Positions 58,025 to 64,000 of a stretch of DNA of 64,000 nt are shown here, piece after piece. The position numbers were made by a program, and so were the translations under genes. Positions within the stretch are counted from its first letter, which is position 1; each line of letters starts with the position of its first letter. The stretch comes from Silene latifolia (taxonomy: Eukaryota; Streptophyta; Magnoliopsida; Caryophyllales; Caryophyllaceae), in NCBI RefSeq assembly GCF_048544455.1, contig NC_133532.1, positions 12,340,948 to 12,404,947 on the forward strand, given 5' to 3'. Under the pieces are notes generated by a model. That model was not told the DNA's origin and did not search any database. It worked only from the letters and a program-made list of their open reading frames with translations.

Positions 58025-60115
58025 TGATAGACTAAAAAATGAGTGATATAGGATCCTTTTACGCTTTTTTCCCCTCTATTTTCATGCCAATCGACTCCAT
58101 TTGAGTCGGTTTTGATCGTCATTTCTTGTGTTTTGTGTCCCGATTCCCTTTACTATGACATTTTGGCCTCCTTGCAGAAATTAAGGCGGGAACGGGTGAA
58201 ACGAAGCAAGGAAGACGGGTTGACTTGGCTATGCATGGAAGTAGAAGGAAATGAAGCTGAGGAAGCATTCCCAGCCGGTAGGCCGGTAGCCGGCCAGCCG
58301 GCTGGGAGTGCAAGTGTATGCAAATGAAGCTGAAACCAAGCAAAGAGGTATTCCCAGCCGGTGGCCCGGCAGCCGGCCAGCCGGCTGGGAGAACGTTCAA
58401 GCTGAAAACACAAGTTTTTGAAGAAAGATACAGGAATCATCCAGTAGGTCAAAGATCAAGAATGGCCACCGGCTGGGAGTTCCCCCAAAAGCTAAAAGTC
58501 AAGTTCCAAGTCAAAGGTGTCCCAGCCGGTCAGGGACCGGCAGCCGGTTGCCCGACCGTGCATACCTGATGACTTCCAAAAATTAATTCAACTTCCAGGA
58601 AACTCCCAGCCGGCCAGAGGACCATGGCATTGGACTGACCGTAGGGAGTTCAAAGTCGTGTTTTAAAGCCCATTTCGAATCCTACCCTAATCTTGGTGGA
58701 AACTATATATACCCCCTTCCTTAAACCCTTTGTACACACATTCCCAGATCTGAAATTATTTCCTTTTCCAAGTCTCAAACTTTGTTAATCATTTTGTTAA
58801 TCATTCCTTAATTAGACTAGTTCTTCAATTAATTAGTAATTGGAGTTAGGTTGTAAGAAGATTGAAGGGTCTCCTTCTTTGTTTTTCTATCCTAATTCCT
58901 TTCTTGCTATTTGATTGGTATTATTTCTCTCCTTATTTTCATTTGTTTACATTTGCTTTTCCTTCAAGTTTGTTTGATTGTTTGTGTTAAAATTACATCT
59001 TTGTTCATTGATTGTTGTTCTTTTCACCTTTGTTCATCTTTTCATTGCTTCTCTTCTATTTGATTCTCTTTCTTTTGTTCATCCTTGCTTTTTACATTCA
59101 AAGATTCAATCTTTGAGTGGATTGGGTTAAAGATTGTGCCTTTTAGTTTACTAAACCTTGTTATTAGATTAAATCACCTTTCTTCTTAATTTGTGTTGGA
59201 AATTTGCATGATTAGTAGTAGAATTCATCTTCCACCCATGTTTATGTTTAAAGACTCCATCTTTGTTGTTTATTTTGCCTTTAGAAACATGATTAGTGAG
59301 TAGTCTCCTTCTAGGACTCGGTTTGACTCGGTATGGGTAATTTCACTAATTAATTATCACTAAGGCTAATTAGTTGGGGGAAATTGGTGAGGGTAGTTTA
59401 GAGGAATTGCATGTTTAAGGTTTGGTTCTTGGGTATTGTCGACTTTTGACCCTTGCTCACCAACGAGAGTTGGTTAGGTTGTTAGTGGGATATTTGGGAA
59501 CCGATCCTTGTCACCGACTAAGGTTGAGACCGAAAGGAAGAACCGAGGGAGGGTGCCTCTAGATTAGTGTTTAAAATCGACCCTTGAGAGAGGGAGTAGG
59601 ATGACCCGGTATACGATGAGGGTTTAATGACCTTGACCATTTACTTGACCTCCTTGAAAAAATGCATGTTCTTGGGGTTGTCGGGTTTTGAGTTAGGGAT
59701 ACCGGCTTTCGAACCCGAGAGGGGGGTTAGTCGGGGTAGCTAGTGTCCTATTTCGAACCCGAGAGGGAGGTCTTAGGCGAATTAGAGCCATCTCCCCCTT
59801 ACCTACCTACCCCTTTTGATTAGCCCAGATGATTAGTATGTGGAATTACTCATATTCATGGTCGAACCGAGTTCTAGTCCTTCCCATTATTTGATCTAGA
59901 CTTAATCTTTTAGCTTGTTCTTATCTTGTCTAGTTTATAGTCTTTAAATTGGTTAGTTTAGTGCTAGTTCGTTACCACCCTCTTTGTTTTATATCGACTT
60001 AGCTAAGCTCAAGAATATAGACAATTAGTAATCACCCTTACTCCTTGTGGGATCGACCCTCTAGAGTGTACAACGATAAAATCGTGCACTTGCGAGGTAT
60101 AGCTTGATACCATCA
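58025..60115 (+). repeat. 5' LTR of Athila B
   Basis: About 2.09 kb. The start is chosen at TGAT because it mirrors the ATCA end; a start at 58040 is possible. GC-rich CAGCCGG/CCGGCTG palindromes lie at about 58269-58640. TATATATAC near 58708 may be the TATA box. The last 1 kb resembles the LTR of Athila A. Confidence 0.85.
58269..58640. repeat. CAGCCGG...CCGGCTGGGA palindromes in Athila B LTR
   Basis: Repeated GC-rich units such as CCAGCCGGTAGGCCGGTAGC and CAGCCGGCCAGCCGGCTGGG at about 58272-58310 and 58350-58392, with weaker ones near 58470, 58522 and 58608. This is the same type of motif as in the Athila A LTRs and at 17160-17545. Confidence 0.75.
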
Positions 60116-63100
60116 AGTTTTTGGCGCCGTTGCCGGGGAGTACGGCTTGATATTAATCGTTTTTGTTCTAGTTTAGACTAAGTCCTTTGTTACCAATCCT
60201 TTCTTTCAAGTGCAGGTCTTTTGCATGAGTATATGACGAAGAAGAGGTCAACCAACATATCCACTTGATCGCGAAATTGAAGCCACGGCAAGAAAACTTA
60301 ATTCTCTAAGAAGAAGGGGTTTACTTGATACACCACCTATTGAAGAAGGTAATCACCAAGAAGCTACCGAAGTGTTTGAAAATCCTTTTGGGGTTTTAGA
60401 AGAAAAACCTAACACCATAGGTGATCCGGTTCCGATAAGAGAGACTATGGCTCCTAAGCACATAGTCAATCCAAGCATCCAAAGGCCAAGAATTCAAGCT
60501 AATAACTTTGAGATCAAAAATGTCTTCCTCAACCTTGTTCAAGACAACCAATTTGGAGGAAGTCCCTTGGAGAACCCAAACGATCATCTAAATGAGTTCC
60601 TTGAAAATTGTGATATGTACAAGTCAAATGGAGTCTCCGATGATGCGGTTCGCCTTAGGTTGTTCCCCCGTTCACTTAGGGGTTCGGCCAAGGATTGGTT
60701 GAAGAATTGTGACCCGGATTCCTTCAAGACATGGGATGAGTTGGCTTCGACATTTTTGAACAAATATTTCCCACCCTCAAGAACGGCCAAAGTCAAGAGT
60801 GAACTACAAAGCTTTACTCAAGAAGAGGATGAGACCTTATATGAGGCATGGGAACGGTATAAGAAGCTCCAACGATTATGCCCTCACCATGGCATTTCCG
60901 AGGCCGAGCTAGTGAACAACTTTTACAAAGGGTTGACCCAAGAACTTCGGCTTTCATTAGATGCGGGTTCGGGAAAAGGTGTCTTGGACATCTTGGGGCA
61001 TAAAGCGGCAAAAGAGCTAATTGAGGAGATGGCCTCAAGAACTATGGAATGGGGAAGTGATAGGCAATCAAGAAAAAGAAAGAACAAGGATTCTAATTCG
61101 GTTTTGAATGTGGAGGTCAAGGGAATGCTAGATGAGCTCACCCAACAAGTGGCTTTGCTAAATTCAAAACCTAAAGGCTCCGATATAAGGCAAGTCTTGT
61201 CTTGTGAGTTGTGTGGTGAACAAGGGCACACTCCCATTGGGTGTCCCTTGATTGAACCCCTCCAAGAGGAATGTTACGAGCAAGCAAATGGAGTTTGGGA
61301 ATCAACTAGTGCAAGGCAAGGGTTCAACAATAATAACAACAACCAATTTGTCAATGGAAAAAGAACTCACCCTTTCTTGTCTTATGCTTCACAAAACATT
61401 CAAAATCCAACCACTTCCCAACCTCAACAACAACAAAGATTCAATCAAAACTCTCAATTCCAAAGACAAATTCCACCCGGTTTCCAAGGGAAACAATTTG
61501 TCACCCAAAACCAACAACCATTTGGAGGTTTCAAGGGACAAAACTTCAATCAACAACAAAACCAAAATTTCCAACCACAAAACCAAAACTTCCAAACCCC
61601 AACAAAACCATCTTGGGAACAAGCCTTTGAACAATTGGTTATTGCAAATCAAAAATCCGACTCAAAGCTTGATAACCACATTGCCTCACAAAACCGGGTT
61701 AATGATGAAATACGAGCATCACAAAAGGATACGGAAACTCATGTGGCCCAAATTTCTCAACAATTGAGTCAATTGGCTCAAAATCCGGGGAAGTTTCCGG
61801 GTAATACGTTTAACCCCAAGGGAGGTGAGTGCGGTATTTTTGAGGAGTGGGAAGCAATTGGAGAAGGTTGAGAAATCTCCTAAGTGGAAGAGGAAGAGGG
61901 TGTCTAGTGAAGTAGTGAAAGAGCACCCGGTTGAAGTTGTGAAAGAAGATGAGATTATGGTGGAGAAGTCTAAGGGGGTGGAGATGGTTGACCCTCCAAA
62001 GCAAGACGAGCCTATTGCAACTAAGGCCAAATAATGTACTCCACCACCAAGGGAGTATGTAGCACCGGTACCCTTTCCACAAAGGCTTGCAAGGCCTAGG
62101 CTTGAAAAGAAATATGAGAAGTTTGTTGAGATCTTGAAGGGAATGAATGTCACTATTCCATTCCTTGATATGATTACCGAAATTCCATCTTATGGCAAGT
62201 TTCTTAAGGAAATTGTCACTTTGAATAAGAAGAATGGAGAGGTGCAAACCATCAACCTCTCTAAGGAATGTAGTGCTATTCTTACTCACACCAACAAGCT
62301 TCCAAACAAGCTAGAAGATCCGCGTAGCTTCTCTATTCCTTGTTCTATCCAAGGGGTGGCTATTAAAAGCGCTTTGTGTGATTTGGGGGCTAGTTTGAGC
62401 CTCATGCCACTTTCAATATTCAAGAGGCTTGATTTGGGAGATTTGACACCTACTAGAGTTTCACTTCAACTTGCCGATCGGTCAGTTAAATTTCCCATAG
62501 GTGTGATTGAAGATGTACCCTTGGTTGTTGGGAAGCTTGTCATACCATGTGATTTCTTTGTTATGGATATGCCCGAGGACTACAATGTGCCTATTATTTT
62601 GGGGCGACCTTGTCTTGCCACCGGTGGAGCTATGATCAATGTATAGAGTGGCAAGCTATCTTTGCAAGTGGGTGAAGATAGAGTGGAATTTGAACTCCAC
62701 AAGTTCATGGAAGCTCCATCCCTAGGTGACACTTGTTGCATTGTAGACATTCTTGAGAATCCCATGGAGGAGCATGACCCAAAAGCTTCCTCTATGGATC
62801 CTTTGGAGACTTGTCTTGTTAGTGGGTATGAGGTCGATGACAAAGATATTGAGACTCTTGCATATGTATGGATGTTGGATTCGGCTCCAATTCATGAACA
62901 AGCTCCCAAGTTTGAAGTGTTGGAAGTCGGTAAGAAGGAGGAGAGTTCCACGCCTCCTCCTACGGTTGAACTTAAACCTCTTCCCTCTTCTTTGAAATAT
63001 GAATTTCTCGGTGATAATTCCACTTTTCCCGTCATCATCAATAGTGCACTTGATGACACCCAAACCTCAAAACTAATTTCTTTGCTCAAAAGGTTCAAGG

Positions 63101-64000
63101 GTGTCCTTGGGTACACTATTGGTGACCTCAAGGGAATTAGTCCCTCTTTGTGCACTCACAAAATTTTACTTGAAAATGAGGATGCATCCTCAATTGAGGC
63201 ACAAAGAAGGCTTAATCCCATAATGAAAGAGGTTGTAAGGAAAGAGGTCCTTAAGCTACTTGACGCCAGCATTATCTATCCTATTTCGGATAGTAGGTGG
63301 GTAAGCCCGGTTCATGTAGTTCCCAAAAAAGGAGTCATGACGGTAGTGCGAAATGACAAGAATGAATTGATTCCTACAAGGACGGTAACCGGGTGGAGAA
63401 TGTGTGTGGACTATAGGAAGTTGAACAAATCCACCCGGAAGGATCACTTTCCCTTACCGTTCATGGATCAAATGCTAGAAAGATTAGCTCAACACAACTA
63501 TTTTTGCTTCTTGGATGGCTATTCGGGATTTTTCCAAATCCCTATCCATCCAAGTAACCAAGAAAAGACCACCTTTACTTGTCCATTTGGCACCTATGCA
63601 TATAGGAGGATGCCATTTGGGCTATGTAATGCTCCATCTACTTTTCAAAGAGCTATGATGTCAATTTTCTCCGATTTTGTTGAAAAAGAAATGGAAGTTT
63701 TCATGGATGATTTCTCGGTAGTTGGGAAAAGTTTTGAAAGTTGTTTAACAAATTTGGTGAAAATTTTGACCAAGTGTCAAGAGTCTCACCTTGTGCTTAA
63801 TTGGGAGAAGTGCCACTTCATGGTACAAGAAGGTGTTGTGTTGGGACACATAGTGTCCAATCGTGGAATAGAAGTTGATAAGGCTAAGATAGAGGTCATT
63901 GCTAGTCTCCCACCTCCCACCAATGTTAAGGGGGTGAGAAGTTTCCTTGGACATGCAGGCTTTTATCGCCGCTTCATTAAGGACTTCTCTAAGATTGCGA

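Larger units (their letters stand above)
58025..64000 (+). mobile_element. Athila-lineage retrotransposon B, 5' part (runs off the window)
   Basis: 5' LTR at about 58025-60115 (TGATAGACTAAAAAATGAGTG to GATACCATCA), followed by a perfect tRNA-Asp primer site (TGGCGCCGTTGCCGGGGA) at 60122-60139. The gag begins near 60225 and has the gag domain (DHLNEFLENCDMYK, RGSAKDWLKN), a CCHC knuckle (CELCGEQGHTPIGC) near 61205 and a Gln/Asn-rich stretch. The protease (ALCDLGASLSLMP) is near 62375. Reverse transcriptase from about 63080 to the window end includes FLDGYSGFFQIP, FGLCNAPSTFQR and FMDDFSVVG. It is closely related to Athila A in protein sequence but has a different LTR. It is broken, with several breaks in the part seen. 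Age cannot be estimated without the second LTR. Confidence 0.93.

Overview
The window is a repeat-dense stretch of a flowering-plant nuclear genome. It holds plant Ty3/gypsy lineages (Athila and Tat/Retand types), Ty1/copia elements primed by initiator tRNA-Met, Stowaway MITEs, Helitrons, a 5S-bearing Cassandra-like LTR and a broken BAHD acyltransferase gene. A core eudicot is likely; Caryophyllales is a weak guess. No host gene looks intact. Most of the sequence is LTR retrotransposons at different stages of decay, treated here as fossils, several nested inside one another.

Layout. 1-1.6 kb: an L1-type LINE remnant that lost its reverse transcriptase core. 1634-1999: a small Helitron. 2401-2703: a Stowaway MITE. 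2800-7764: a young copia element (A) on the minus strand with 280-bp LTRs and an AAAAG target duplication. 7917-24038: a minus-strand BAHD gene split by a 14.8-kb Athila element (A, 8516-23324, target duplication CCGCT). The 5' LTR of that Athila itself carries an 803-bp Helitron (9064-9866) that its 3' LTR lacks. 24.1-28.1 kb: a microsatellite, a lone copia LTR with primer site, and an old Athila-like LTR split by a 1.67-kb solo LTR (25658-27328). 28.1-33.5 kb: Tat/Retand material, with a gag fragment on the minus strand abutting an integrase on the plus strand, then an antisense spliced ORF and a 3' LTR. 33.6-34.8 kb: an Athila env-like remnant.

35286-41474: copia C, with LTRs nearly identical over most of their length around a heavily decayed interior. 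The interior has four hairpins that share one loop sequence and have covarying stems. 42795-54112: copia D (minus strand, LTRs identical by eye), split by a 7.1-kb non-coding gypsy-like element (44505-51609, target duplication AAGAG). The nested element carries arrays of a 14-bp palindrome spaced 19-21 bp apart. 54.1-58.0 kb: MITEs, a Cassandra-like solo LTR with a 5S-derived promoter, a hAT-like element and a GGGTC-rich repeat. 58025-64000: the 5' LTR, gag, protease and start of reverse transcriptase of a second Athila element that runs off the window.

How the parts relate. The only host coding unit is the BAHD pseudogene; its frame reads straight across the Athila insertion point. Relative ages can be read from nesting: BAHD gene, then Athila A, then its Helitron; and copia D, then the nested element. 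The most unusual signals are structural rather than coding: the repeated covarying hairpin of copia C, the phased palindrome arrays, and a hairpin with a GGGA/AGGA loop just before the polypurine tract in two different gypsy-type elements. All alignments were done by eye.
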